Part shown: piece after piece, positions 8,697-17,039 of the stretch
Position numbering within the stretch: the stretch's first letter is position 1
Layout: every line of letters begins with the position of its first letter
Origin: JBNAVY01 sp049700195
Lineage (GTDB): Bacteria > Bacillota > Thermoanaerobacteria > Thermoanaerobacterales > Thermoanaerobacteraceae
Length of the DNA: 64,000 nucleotides
Direction of reading: 5' to 3'
Assembly: GCA_049700195.1 (NCBI GenBank)
Contig: JBNAVY010000006.1
Location: 1 to 64,000, forward strand
The notes under the pieces: model-generated
Databases searched by the model: none
Seen by the model: only the letters and a program-made list of their open reading frames with translations
What the model was told of the DNA's origin: nothing
Translations under genes and position numbers: made by a program

Positions 8697-9077
8697 ATGA
8701 AAGTTTTAGAAGGTTTATATTACTCAAAAGATCATGAATGGGTTAAAGTTGAAAATGACAAAGCATACATTGGAATAACTGATTATGCTCAACACTCTTT
8801 AGGAAACATTGTTTATATTGAACTTCCAGAAGTAGGCACAGAACTTAGTGCTGAAGATGTCCTTGGAGTAGCAGAATCCGTAAAAGCTGCTTCAGATGTT
8901 TATATCCCAGTTGACGGAAAAGTACTCGAAGTAAATAATTCCATAGTGGATGATCCATCTTTAGTAAACACTGATCCATATGAAAATTGGATGGTACTTG
9001 TAGAATTAAAAGACAAATCACAATTAGATAGTTTAATGACAAAAGAACAATATGAAGAATTTATTAGCAAGGAGTGA
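8697..9077 (+). CDS. gcvH: Glycine cleavage system H protein
   Basis: A 126-residue lipoyl carrier protein that shuttles the aminomethyl intermediate between GcvP, GcvT and dihydrolipoyl dehydrogenase. The lipoylation site is K63 in ESVKAASD, the invariant motif of the family. The flanking hybrid-motif sheet and the C-terminal helix (PYENWMVLVEL, YEEFIS) are complete. An AGGAGG ribosome binding site lies just before the ATG, and gcvPA begins 5 bases after the stop. It should be lipoylated by the LplA encoded about 1.5 kb away on the other strand. Confidence 0.97.
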   Translation: MKVLEGLYYSKDHEWVKVENDKAYIGITDYAQHSLGNIVYIELPEVGTELSAEDVLGVAESVKAASDVYIPVDGKVLEVNNSIVDDPSLVNTDPYENWMVLVELKDKSQLDSLMTKEQYEEFISKE

Positions 9078-9081
9078 GAGT

Positions 9082-10422
9082 ATGTTTCCATATATACCAG
9101 TTTCAGAAGATGATGAAAAGGAATTACTCCAATCCATTGGTAAGCAATCAATTGAAGAACTTTTTGAACCTATTCCTGAACAAGTCAGACTCAAAGGACT
9201 TCTAAACTTAGGGAGTCCTTTGTCTGAACAAGAACTTGAATCAATAATAAAGAAATATGCAAGTAGCAATAAAAATCTTGATGAACTAACTAGTTTTTTA
9301 GGAGCAGGAGTTTATGACCATTATATCCCGTCAATTGTTAAACATATTATATCACGGTCTGAATTTTATACTGCTTATACTCCTTATCAGCCTGAAATAA
9401 GCCAAGGAACGCTTCAAGCTATATTTGAATATCAAACAATGATTTCCAATCTTACAGGAATGGAAGTAACAAATGCTTCTATGTATGATGGTGCCACCGC
9501 CTGTGCAGAAGCTGCTATCATGGCTTGTGAAAATACTAAGAGAAATTCAATTATAATTTCAAAAACAGTTAACCCTGAAACAAGAAAAGTATTAAAGACC
9601 TATATGCATTTCAGAAACATAGAAGTAATAGAAATTGATGAAAATGAAGGAATTACAAATTTAGAAAAATTAAAAGTCTCACTTAACAATACTATTTCAG
9701 CAGTAATTGTCCAATATCCAAATTTTTTCGGCATAATTGAAAATCTAAAAGAAATTGAGGAAATTACTCACATTAATAAAGCAATGCTGATAACTTATGT
9801 TGATCCAATTTCACTTGGAATACTTAAATCTCCAAAAGAATTAGGTGTAGATATTGCTGTTGGTGATGGTCAATCCTTAGGAAATGGTCTTAATTTCGGT
9901 GGACCTTATCTTGGATTTTTAGCTACAACACAAAAACTAGTAAGAAAAATGCCCGGAAGAATAGTAGGACAAACAAAAGATGTAGATGGTAAAAGAGCTT
10001 TTGTTTTAACTCTTCAGGCTAGAGAGCAACATATAAGAAGAGAAAAAGCAACATCTAACATTTGTTCTAATCATTCATTAAATGCTCTAACAGCAGCAGT
10101 ATATATGGCCACTATGGGCAAAAATGGTATAAAAGAAGTGGCATACCAGTGCACACAAAAAGCACATTATGCTTTTGAAAAACTTACAGCATCAGGTAGA
10201 TTTAAGCCTGCTTTTAAAGCACCTTTCTTTATGGAATTTGCATTAAAACTTGACAAAGATATAAATATGGTTTTAGATGAATTATTAAAAAATAATATAC
10301 TAGGCGGATATAGTCTTGAAAAAGAATATAAAAACTATAAAAATACCATACTTATAAGTGTCACTGAAAATAGAACAAAAGAAGAAATAGATAAATTAGC
10401 AGCTTTGATGGAGGTGATATAA
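9082..10422 (+). CDS. gcvPA: Glycine dehydrogenase (decarboxylating) subunit 1
   Basis: A 446-residue alpha half of the split P protein found in Firmicutes and archaea. Together with GcvPB it decarboxylates glycine and loads the aminomethyl group on GcvH. Typical blocks seen are FLGAGVYDHYIP, YTPYQPEISQGTLQ and GGPYLGF. The subunit lacks the PLP lysine, which lies in subunit 2. An earlier in-frame ATG exists inside gcvH. The start at 9082 was preferred because AAGGAG sits 7 bases before it and the product begins MFPYIPVSEDD like family members. The stop overlaps the next start by one base (TAATG). Confidence 0.96.
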   Translation: MFPYIPVSEDDEKELLQSIGKQSIEELFEPIPEQVRLKGLLNLGSPLSEQELESIIKKYASSNKNLDELTSFLGAGVYDHYIPSIVKHIISRSEFYTAYTPYQPEISQGTLQAIFEYQTMISNLTGMEVTNASMYDGATACAEAAIMACENTKRNSIIISKTVNPETRKVLKTYMHFRNIEVIEIDENEGITNLEKLKVSLNNTISAVIVQYPNFFGIIENLKEIEEITHINKAMLITYVDPISLGILKSPKELGVDIAVGDGQSLGNGLNFGGPYLGFLATTQKLVRKMPGRIVGQTKDVDGKRAFVLTLQAREQHIRREKATSNICSNHSLNALTAAVYMATMGKNGIKEVAYQCTQKAHYAFEKLTASGRFKPAFKAPFFMEFALKLDKDINMVLDELLKNNILGGYSLEKEYKNYKNTILISVTENRTKEEIDKLAALMEVI

Positions 10423-11876
10423 TGAAAGAGTATAATAAATTAATATTTGAACTTTCTAAAAAAGGAAGAAAAGCTTACAAAATCATGCCCCTTGATATTG
10501 AAGAAAAACCTCTTGATAAATTTATACCTGAAAATATGCTGCACAAAGATGAACTAGAGCTCCCAGAAGTAAGTGAGGTTGATGTTGTACGACATTATAC
10601 TCTTTTATCAAATAAGAATTATGGTGTCGATACTGGTTTTTATCCTTTAGGTTCTTGTACAATGAAATATAACCCCAAAATAAATGAAAATATGGCATCT
10701 ATGTCCGGTTTGACTGCACTTCATCCATATCAACCAGAAGACACTGTTCAAGGTGCCCTTAAAATGATGTATGATTTACAACAATCACTTTGCGAAATTA
10801 CAGGTATGGATAATTTCACCCTCCATCCAGCTGCAGGTGCTCATGGTGAATTAACAGGTCTTATGCTCATAAAAGCATACCATGAAAGCAGAAATGATAA
10901 AAAGCGTAATAAAATAATTGTCCCTGATTCTGCTCATGGAACAAACCCAGCAAGTGCTGCTGTAGCTGGTTTTGACGTCATAGAAATAAAATCTACTCCT
11001 GAAGGAGCTATAGATTTAAATGCTTTAAAAGAAGTTCTAAATGACGAAATAGCTGGACTTATGCTCACGAATCCCAGCACTTTAGGCCTTTTTGAAAAAA
11101 ATATAATTGAAATAGCAAGGCTTATACATGAAGCTGGCGGACTTTTATACTATGATGGTGCAAATTTAAATGCAATAATGGGTATCTCACGTCCTGGAGA
11201 TATGGGCTTTGATGTTGTACACCTGAATCTTCATAAAACTTTTTCTACTCCTCATGGTGGTGGAGGCCCTGGTTCAGGTCCAGTCGGTGTTAAGAAAGAA
11301 CTTGCCCAATTTTTGCCTGTACCAGTAGTAGAAAAAATAAATAATAAATATACATTAAATTATGATAGACCTCATTCAATAGGGAAAGTCAGAAGCTTTT
11401 ATGGAAACTTCAATGTACTTATAAAAGCCTATTCTTATATACTGACTATGGGAGCACAAGGCCTAAGAAAAGCTAGCGAAATTGCTGTATTAAATGCAAA
11501 TTATATGAAAGAAAAATTAAAAAAATATTACAAGCTACCTATTGATGAAATTTGCATGCATGAATTTGTTTTAAGTGGTTTGGCTGAAAAAGTCAATGAT
11601 ATTTCAACTTTGGATATAGCAAAAAGACTTATTGACTATGGATTCCATCCACCAACTATATATTTCCCGTTAATTGTTGACAGCGCTATAATGATAGAAC
11701 CAACAGAAACGGAAAGTAAAGAAACTCTTGATTCTTTCATAGAAGTAATGATAAAGATATCACAAGAAGCTAAAGATAATCCGGAATTACTTAAAGAAGC
11801 ACCTCACAATACTCCAGTAAGAAGAGTTGATGAGGTACTAGCAGCAAGAAACCCAATCATAAAATGGACTAAATAA
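10422..11876 (+). CDS. gcvPB: Glycine dehydrogenase (decarboxylating) subunit 2
   Basis: A 484-residue PLP-bearing half of the split glycine decarboxylase. The Schiff-base lysine is K272 in HLNLHKTFSTPHGGGGPG, with the glycine-rich loop right after it. HPAAGAHGE, DSAHGTNPASA and the YYDGANLNA aspartate region are also present. Length is normal for the family. A one-base overlap with gcvPA implies translational coupling and matched amounts of the two subunits. It is the last gene of the operon, closed by a long palindromic terminator shared with the convergent transporter gene. Confidence 0.97.
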   Translation: MKEYNKLIFELSKKGRKAYKIMPLDIEEKPLDKFIPENMLHKDELELPEVSEVDVVRHYTLLSNKNYGVDTGFYPLGSCTMKYNPKINENMASMSGLTALHPYQPEDTVQGALKMMYDLQQSLCEITGMDNFTLHPAAGAHGELTGLMLIKAYHESRNDKKRNKIIVPDSAHGTNPASAAVAGFDVIEIKSTPEGAIDLNALKEVLNDEIAGLMLTNPSTLGLFEKNIIEIARLIHEAGGLLYYDGANLNAIMGISRPGDMGFDVVHLNLHKTFSTPHGGGGPGSGPVGVKKELAQFLPVPVVEKINNKYTLNYDRPHSIGKVRSFYGNFNVLIKAYSYILTMGAQGLRKASEIAVLNANYMKEKLKKYYKLPIDEICMHEFVLSGLAEKVNDISTLDIAKRLIDYGFHPPTIYFPLIVDSAIMIEPTETESKETLDSFIEVMIKISQEAKDNPELLKEAPHNTPVRRVDEVLAARNPIIKWTK

Positions 11877-11880
11877 AATA

Positions 11881-11924
11881 AAGGCAAATAAAAAGGCGAG
11901 AATTCTCGCCTTTTTATTTGCCTT
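11881..11924. terminator. 44-bp perfect palindrome, shared terminator of gcvPB and xylH
   Basis: The 22-base arms are exact reverse complements about an axis at 11902/11903. The core is GGCGAG/CTCGCC followed by TTTTTATTT on both strands. The right arm includes the last codons and stop of the convergent permease gene. Confidence 0.9.
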
Positions 11925-13104
11925 TGCTGCGTGTTGCAACATCAAATATAACTGCACTAGCTAAAACAATTCCTAATATAATGTATTGCAGAGAAATATC
12001 AACTCCTAAAAGATTCATACCATTTGTTAAAGTTGACATTACAAAAGCTCCGACTAAAGAATTAACAATTTTCCCGACACCACCAGAAGCTGATACACCT
12101 CCAATAAAAGCACCTGCAATAGCATAAAGTTCAAAAAGAGCTCCTGCAGTAGTTGTAGCTGACTGTAGACGTGCTGCAAAAAGTATACCTGATAGCCCTG
12201 ATAAAAATCCCATTGATGCAAAAACTATAAGAGTAATCTTTTTTACATTTACACCACTTAATGCTGCTGCTTCCGGATTACCACCAACAGCGTAAATATG
12301 CCTGCCAAGAACTGTACTATTAGTAATAAAACTATAAACAAATGTCACAATAAGTACAATCACAAATGTCCACGAAATACCCCTGTAAGCAGCCAGTGTT
12401 AAACTTAAATACAATAGTAATATAGCAATAAATGCTGTTTCTACAATAAAAATATCCCAAGTCAATACATCAAAACCTCTTTTTATCTGCTCAGCTCTAT
12501 TTTTAAGTGAAAAGTAAAAAATTAAAATCACACTTAATATGCCAATTAGTAAAGTTAACTTGTGATATCCAGGCAAAAATCCTTGCAAAAATGGTATGTC
12601 TGGAATAAATCCATTTCCAATTGCATTAAAACTCTTATTTGAAATTATGATTGTTCCAGATGACCTTGTAGCTAACAACAATGCACCTCTATATGCAAGC
12701 CACCCAGCCAAAGTAGCAACAAAGGCGGGAATTTTAAGCATTGCAACTAATGAACCATTTAAAAGACCTGCTAATATGCCTATAGCTAAAACTGCTAATA
12801 TTGCTACTAAGGGTGAAAAATGATAAAACTGCATTAATATTGCAGCTATTGCACCTAAAAATCCTGATAAAAAACCAACAGATAAATCTATATGTCTTAT
12901 TACAATGATCAAAGTTTCGCCTATTGCAAGCACTGCGATATAACCTGTTTGATCAACAAGATTACTAATATTAACTGGCAGTAAAAAATCTCCTCCAGAA
13001 AGGAATGCAAAAACAGCCATTATAATCAGGAGTGCAATAAACATAGCATAGTCTCTTACATTCTCTTTTAAAAATGAATTTAAATGTTGAATAAATTCTT
13101 TCAA
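11914..13104 (-). CDS. xylH: Sugar (xylose-type) ABC transporter permease
   Basis: A 396-residue integral membrane protein of the branched-chain/ribose-type permease family (XylH, MmsB/GguB-like). It has roughly ten hydrophobic segments and the family signatures IRHIDLSVG (near 70) and GGNPEAAALSGVNV (near 275). It would form the channel for the sugar delivered by the lipoprotein encoded upstream. The start is TTG, with AAGGATGGTGAG a few bases before it; that short spacing and the non-ATG codon may lower expression relative to xylG. It is the last gene of xylF-xylG-xylH. Other pentoses or hexoses remain possible substrates. Confidence 0.9.
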   Translation of the reverse strand: MKEFIQHLNSFLKENVRDYAMFIALLIIMAVFAFLSGGDFLLPVNISNLVDQTGYIAVLAIGETLIIVIRHIDLSVGFLSGFLGAIAAILMQFYHFSPLVAILAVLAIGILAGLLNGSLVAMLKIPAFVATLAGWLAYRGALLLATRSSGTIIISNKSFNAIGNGFIPDIPFLQGFLPGYHKLTLLIGILSVILIFYFSLKNRAEQIKRGFDVLTWDIFIVETAFIAILLLYLSLTLAAYRGISWTFVIVLIVTFVYSFITNSTVLGRHIYAVGGNPEAAALSGVNVKKITLIVFASMGFLSGLSGILFAARLQSATTTAGALFELYAIAGAFIGGVSASGGVGKIVNSLVGAFVMSTLTNGMNLLGVDISLQYIILGIVLASAVIFDVATRSKGK

Positions 13105-13119
13105 TTATCTCACCATCCT

Positions 13120-14643
13120 TTAACTTACAGCATAAGTCATTATGTTTTCCTGATTTGCTTCTTTAGATTTTAATTCACCTGTAATACGTCCCTTACTCAT
13201 TATATATATCCTATCACTCATACCTAATACTTCCGGAAGTTCTGAAGAAATAAGCAATACTGCTTTCCCTTCCTTAGCTAATTGTCTTAACAAAATATAA
13301 ATCTCATATTTTGCACCAACATCAATTCCTCTTGTCGGTTCATCAAATATAATAATATCAGGTTCCGCAAAAAGAGCTTTGGCTACAAGTACTTTTTGCT
13401 GTGTTCCACCACTCAAAGTTGATACTTTAACCTCAACATTTTTAGCTTTTATATTGAGTTTTGTTTGGTAACCCTTGGCGGCCTCTATTTCTTTTGCTTT
13501 ATCAATTGCTAAACCCTTATTTAATACTTTTAAATTAGATAAGCTTATATTTTCTCTTATAGTATTTATAAGTATTAATCCTTTTTCTTTTCTATCTTCT
13601 GTTAAATAAAGCATGCCATGTTTTATTGCATCTTCGGGAGTTTTAAATTTTAAATTTTTACCCTTTACTATAATTTCACCATCTATATTATAATTATATG
13701 GATTACCAAAAATGCTTAATCCAAGCTCTGTTCTCCCAGCACCAACCAAACCAAACAAACCTACTATTTCACCTTTTTTAATATTAATATTCGCATTTTT
13801 AACCAAATATCTTCCGGTTTTTGGATCAATTGTACTCCAGTTTTTAATTTCTAAAACAATTTCTTCTGAAATATTTGCTAAAGGCTCAGGATATAAATTT
13901 GTAATTTCTCTTCCAACCATGTTCTTTATTATTTTTGCTTCATCGATTTCTTCTTTTTTGCAGTCAAAATAAGCTACAGTTCTCCCATCTCTTAACACAG
14001 TTATAGAATCAGCTACTTTTAGTACTTCTTTTAATCTATGGCTTATAAGAATAATTGTAACTCCTTGCTTTTTTAATTCATCTAAAAGTCCTAATAGATT
14101 TTCACTTTCAGTTTCACTTAGGGCAGATGTAGGCTCATCTAATATTAAAACCTTAGGATTTTGAGAAAGAGCCTTTGCTATTTCTACAAGCTGCTGCATA
14201 CTTACGCTTAAATCTTTAACTTTAGAAGTAGGATTAATATTTGCTCCTTTAACTTTTGTTAATAATTCTCGTGTTTTTTCTATTTCGGCAAAAGTATCTA
14301 TTACACTACCTTTTTGAATTTCATTACCTAAAAATATATTTTCAAATATTGTCATTTCAGGAACTAAAGATAGTTCTTGATGAATTATAGAAATTCCTGC
14401 TTTTTCACTATCTTTAGTATTAGAAAATCTTGCAGGGTAACCCTCAATCTTTATATCCCCCTCATATTCACCATAAGGGTATACCCCGCTTAAAATTTTC
14501 ATCAGTGTACTTTTGCCTGCACCATTTTCTCCAACTAAGCAATGAATTTCATTTGTTTTTACTTTTAAATTAACATCAAATAACACTTGAACTCCAGTAA
14601 AACTTTTACTAATATTTACTAATTCTATAAGCGGGGTATCCAT
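13120..14643 (-). CDS. xylG: Sugar (xylose-type) ABC transporter ATP-binding protein
   Basis: A 507-residue tandem ABC ATPase of the ribose/xylose class. The first cassette has Walker A GENGAGKST (about 39-47) and Walker B ILDEPTSAL. The second has the degenerate P-loop GLVGAGRTE usual for this class, the signature LSGGTQQKV and FDEPTRGID. It hydrolyses ATP to drive sugar import through the permease encoded 15 bases downstream. AAGGAGG precedes the ATG. The length matches XylG/MmsA proteins of about 500-513 residues. Confidence 0.94.
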   Translation of the reverse strand: MDTPLIELVNISKSFTGVQVLFDVNLKVKTNEIHCLVGENGAGKSTLMKILSGVYPYGEYEGDIKIEGYPARFSNTKDSEKAGISIIHQELSLVPEMTIFENIFLGNEIQKGSVIDTFAEIEKTRELLTKVKGANINPTSKVKDLSVSMQQLVEIAKALSQNPKVLILDEPTSALSETESENLLGLLDELKKQGVTIILISHRLKEVLKVADSITVLRDGRTVAYFDCKKEEIDEAKIIKNMVGREITNLYPEPLANISEEIVLEIKNWSTIDPKTGRYLVKNANINIKKGEIVGLFGLVGAGRTELGLSIFGNPYNYNIDGEIIVKGKNLKFKTPEDAIKHGMLYLTEDRKEKGLILINTIRENISLSNLKVLNKGLAIDKAKEIEAAKGYQTKLNIKAKNVEVKVSTLSGGTQQKVLVAKALFAEPDIIIFDEPTRGIDVGAKYEIYILLRQLAKEGKAVLLISSELPEVLGMSDRIYIMSKGRITGELKSKEANQENIMTYAVS

Positions 14644-14657
14644 AGTACTAAACCTCC

Positions 14658-15782
14658 TTATTTTTTAGGCCATGTAAAGTCGCTTTCTTTATAATATCCG
14701 GAATCAATTAAAATCTTTTTAACATTTTCTTTATCAACAACTTGCACAGGTGACGGTTTTGAAGGAACATCTTTTACACTATTATTATAAGTTTTTGTTG
14801 ATTCTGGTGTTTTGCCGTCAAGATATGTCAAAGCTGCATTTATAGCATCTTTTACAAGTATTCTTACATCTTTAAATACTGTCATTGACTGTTTTCCATC
14901 TATAATATACTGTATTGAAGGTTTCTCAGCATCCTGACCTGTAATAACATATTTTGTAATATCAGGATCAGCTGCAAATGTATCTGCAATAGCTCTTGCA
15001 GTACCGTCATTTGGAGCTAATATATATACATTACCTTTGAGATCTTTTGTTGCTTTTGCAAGATTTGCTTGTGCTAAATTTTTAGCAGTATTAAAATCCC
15101 AATTTGTTGTAATCTGACCTATAATACCTGCCATTTCATCACGAGTTAAATCTTTCTTATCTTTTAAAGCAACAGCTTTATCAGAATTTGCAATTACAAA
15201 AGTTCCATCTGCAATTTTAGGCTGCAAGACTTCCCAAGCACCTTGGAAAAATAAAAATGAGTTATTATCAGATAATGCACCTGCATATAAATACAAAGGA
15301 TTATTTTTCCCTGTAGCATGGTCTACAATATATTGGCCTTGTTCTTTACCAACTTGTATGCTGTCAAAAGTTACATAATAATCAACAGCTGCAGTATTTA
15401 ATATTAATCTGTCATAAGAAATAACCTTTACACCGGCTTTTTCTGCAGCTTCTGCAGATGCTGCAGCAGCATTTGCATCATGAGGACACAAAATCAATAC
15501 TTTTATACCTTTACTTAAAAGCGTTTCAACATTTGCTTTCTCTTTAGCAGGATCTCCTTGACTAAAAAGTACTTCTGCTGAATAAGGTGTGTTTTTTAAA
15601 GCATCCTGAAAACGTGTTTCATCCTGAATCCATCTAGGTTCATCTTTTGTTGGTAAAACGATACCAATAGCCAGCTTTTTATTGCCTGAACTTTGACTTG
15701 ACGAACTACAACCACTAAAAAAAACAGATAAAGTAAATATTAAAGCCCCTAATAATAATAAATACTTCCGGTTATTTTTCAT
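14658..15782 (-). CDS. xylF: Sugar-binding lipoprotein of the xylose-type ABC transporter
   Basis: A 374-residue periplasmic-binding-fold lipoprotein. The signal peptide ends in a lipobox, FFSGC, with C25 as the lipidated residue, and a serine-rich linker follows. The mature part resembles XylF/ChvE proteins: PTKDEPRWIQD, VISYDRLI, the FDS.QVG segment and GQDAEKPS. It would capture xylose or related monosaccharides outside the cell and pass them to the permease. It is the first gene of xylFGH with a GGAGAG ribosome binding site. The ChvE-like 'multiple monosaccharide' type is an alternative, so D-xylose is an inference strengthened by the adjacent XylFII-type sensor. Confidence 0.9.
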   Translation of the reverse strand: MKNNRKYLLLLGALIFTLSVFFSGCSSSSQSSGNKKLAIGIVLPTKDEPRWIQDETRFQDALKNTPYSAEVLFSQGDPAKEKANVETLLSKGIKVLILCPHDANAAAASAEAAEKAGVKVISYDRLILNTAAVDYYVTFDSIQVGKEQGQYIVDHATGKNNPLYLYAGALSDNNSFLFFQGAWEVLQPKIADGTFVIANSDKAVALKDKKDLTRDEMAGIIGQITTNWDFNTAKNLAQANLAKATKDLKGNVYILAPNDGTARAIADTFAADPDITKYVITGQDAEKPSIQYIIDGKQSMTVFKDVRILVKDAINAALTYLDGKTPESTKTYNNSVKDVPSKPSPVQVVDKENVKKILIDSGYYKESDFTWPKK

Positions 15783-15814
15783 AAATTACATCTCTCCTTT
15801 TAATTTAATTTTTA

Positions 15815-15843
15815 CTTATATTTAATTCTACAAACATTTACAA
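15815..15843 (-). promoter_or_regulatory. Candidate sigma-A promoter of xylFGH
   Basis: On the minus strand TTGTAA and TATAAG are separated by 17 bases, about 35 bases before the xylF start codon. The AAAAAAGT direct repeat lies just upstream, where an activator could bind. Confidence 0.4.
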
Positions 15844-15855
15844 ATAACCTCTGGA

Positions 15856-15882
15856 ACTTTTTTTGTTATCCTTTACTTTTTT
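15856..15882 (-). promoter_or_regulatory. Candidate direct-repeat activator site upstream of xylF
   Basis: AAAAAAGT occurs twice on the minus strand, 19 bases apart, just upstream of the predicted -35 element. The spacing is close to two helical turns, which suits an AraC-type protein such as the YesN-like regulator encoded nearby. The region is A-rich, so chance is a real alternative. Confidence 0.25.
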
Positions 15883-15928
15883 AATGAGTTTTTTTATTAT
15901 ATATAAATAGCCTGTATTTTTTTATGAT

Positions 15929-15951
15929 AAAAAAATACAGGCTAAAGCCTG
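15929..15951 (-). terminator. Terminator after the XylFII-like gene
   Basis: On the minus strand CAGGC and GCCTG form a 5-bp stem with a TTTA loop, then TATTTTTTT. A third copy of the motif (15909-15914) allows an alternative, longer hairpin. Confidence 0.6.
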
Positions 15952-15956
15952 AAAAA

Positions 15957-17039
15957 TTACTTTGGAATATTTCTGTAAATATCATCTTTATTGTGAAATC
16001 CATCCTTTATAACTGTATCATTAATATTATTTTTATCTACAGCAATAGGTTCTAAAACATAATATGGCACATAATATTTGCCATCATAAATCGTATTTTT
16101 TAAATTTAGAGATTCATTTTTAGCTAATTTTATTGCCATTTTAGCGGTAGCTTCTGCTAATTTATCAATAGGCTTATAAACTGTCATAGCCTGTGTTCCT
16201 TCAACAATCCTCTGACATGCTGCAAGGTCAGCATCCTGTGCCACTACAAAAACTTTACCTGCTTCTCTATGTTCTGATAAAGCTTCTATTATGCCACCAG
16301 CAAGACCATCATCACCAGCTATTACAGCATCAAATTTTGTACCCTTTTGCAACAATTCATCAGTTACATTAAAAGCATATTCGCTCATCCAGTTTTCTGC
16401 CCAATCTTCTTTGACTATTTTAATATTTCCTTTATCAATTTCAGGTTTTAAAATACTGTCATATCCTTCTTTTATCATTTTTGTATTATTATCAGTTGTT
16501 GCGCCATTTATTATTAAAAAATTTCCTTTTTGAACCTTCTTTAATAAATATTCCGCCATAAGTTTTCCAACTTTTATATTATCAAAAGAAATATATAAAT
16601 CAACATTTGACTTTGTAACAAGTCTATCATAAGAAATCACCTTAACTCCTTCCTTTTGGGCTAATGCTACAGCATTTGCAGCTTTTTGAAGATCATTCGG
16701 AACAATTATAAGAACATTTATTTTTCTTTCTAATAAATATTTAACTTGTTTTAATTGATCTTGGTCATCATTGTTTGCATTTTGTACATAAACATCGGCA
16801 CCTAATTCTTTTAATTTTGCCATTAGAATATCTCTATCTTTTATCCATCTTTCTTCTTTTAAAGTTCCCAGAGAAAAACCAACTTTTATCTTATGTTCTT
16901 CAGAACCTGTTATTTTACTGTTTGTTTCCTTCATATTCTTATATTCCAGCATATAATTTACAATAAAATATAAAAGTATTAAAGCTACTATACTAAGTAT
17001 TAAAATAATAATATTTCTTACTAATTTTTCTTTAGCCAT
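15957..17039 (-). CDS. Membrane-anchored XylF-like sugar sensor (XylFII-like)
   Basis: A 360-residue XylF homologue with one N-terminal membrane segment (about 8-30) and no lipobox cysteine, so it should be tethered by the helix. The sugar-binding part matches XylF closely: KEERWIKDRD, VISYDRLV, YISFDNIKVG and AQDADLAACQRI. In Clostridium beijerinckii a protein of this kind, XylFII, binds D-xylose and works with LytS instead of with a transporter. Here it follows the response regulator with a one-base overlap and is the last gene of the sensor operon, immediately before xylF. A sensory co-receptor role is therefore inferred. Confidence 0.85.
   Translation of the reverse strand: MAKEKLVRNIIILILSIVALILLYFIVNYMLEYKNMKETNSKITGSEEHKIKVGFSLGTLKEERWIKDRDILMAKLKELGADVYVQNANNDDQDQLKQVKYLLERKINVLIIVPNDLQKAANAVALAQKEGVKVISYDRLVTKSNVDLYISFDNIKVGKLMAEYLLKKVQKGNFLIINGATTDNNTKMIKEGYDSILKPEIDKGNIKIVKEDWAENWMSEYAFNVTDELLQKGTKFDAVIAGDDGLAGGIIEALSEHREAGKVFVVAQDADLAACQRIVEGTQAMTVYKPIDKLAEATAKMAIKLAKNESLNLKNTIYDGKYYVPYYVLEPIAVDKNNINDTVIKDGFHNKDDIYRNIPK

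Noticed and set aside
8845..9269. Minus-strand open frames opposite gcvH and gcvPA
   Set aside because: They are antisense shadows of two complete, well-conserved genes, and their products look like low-complexity random translation.
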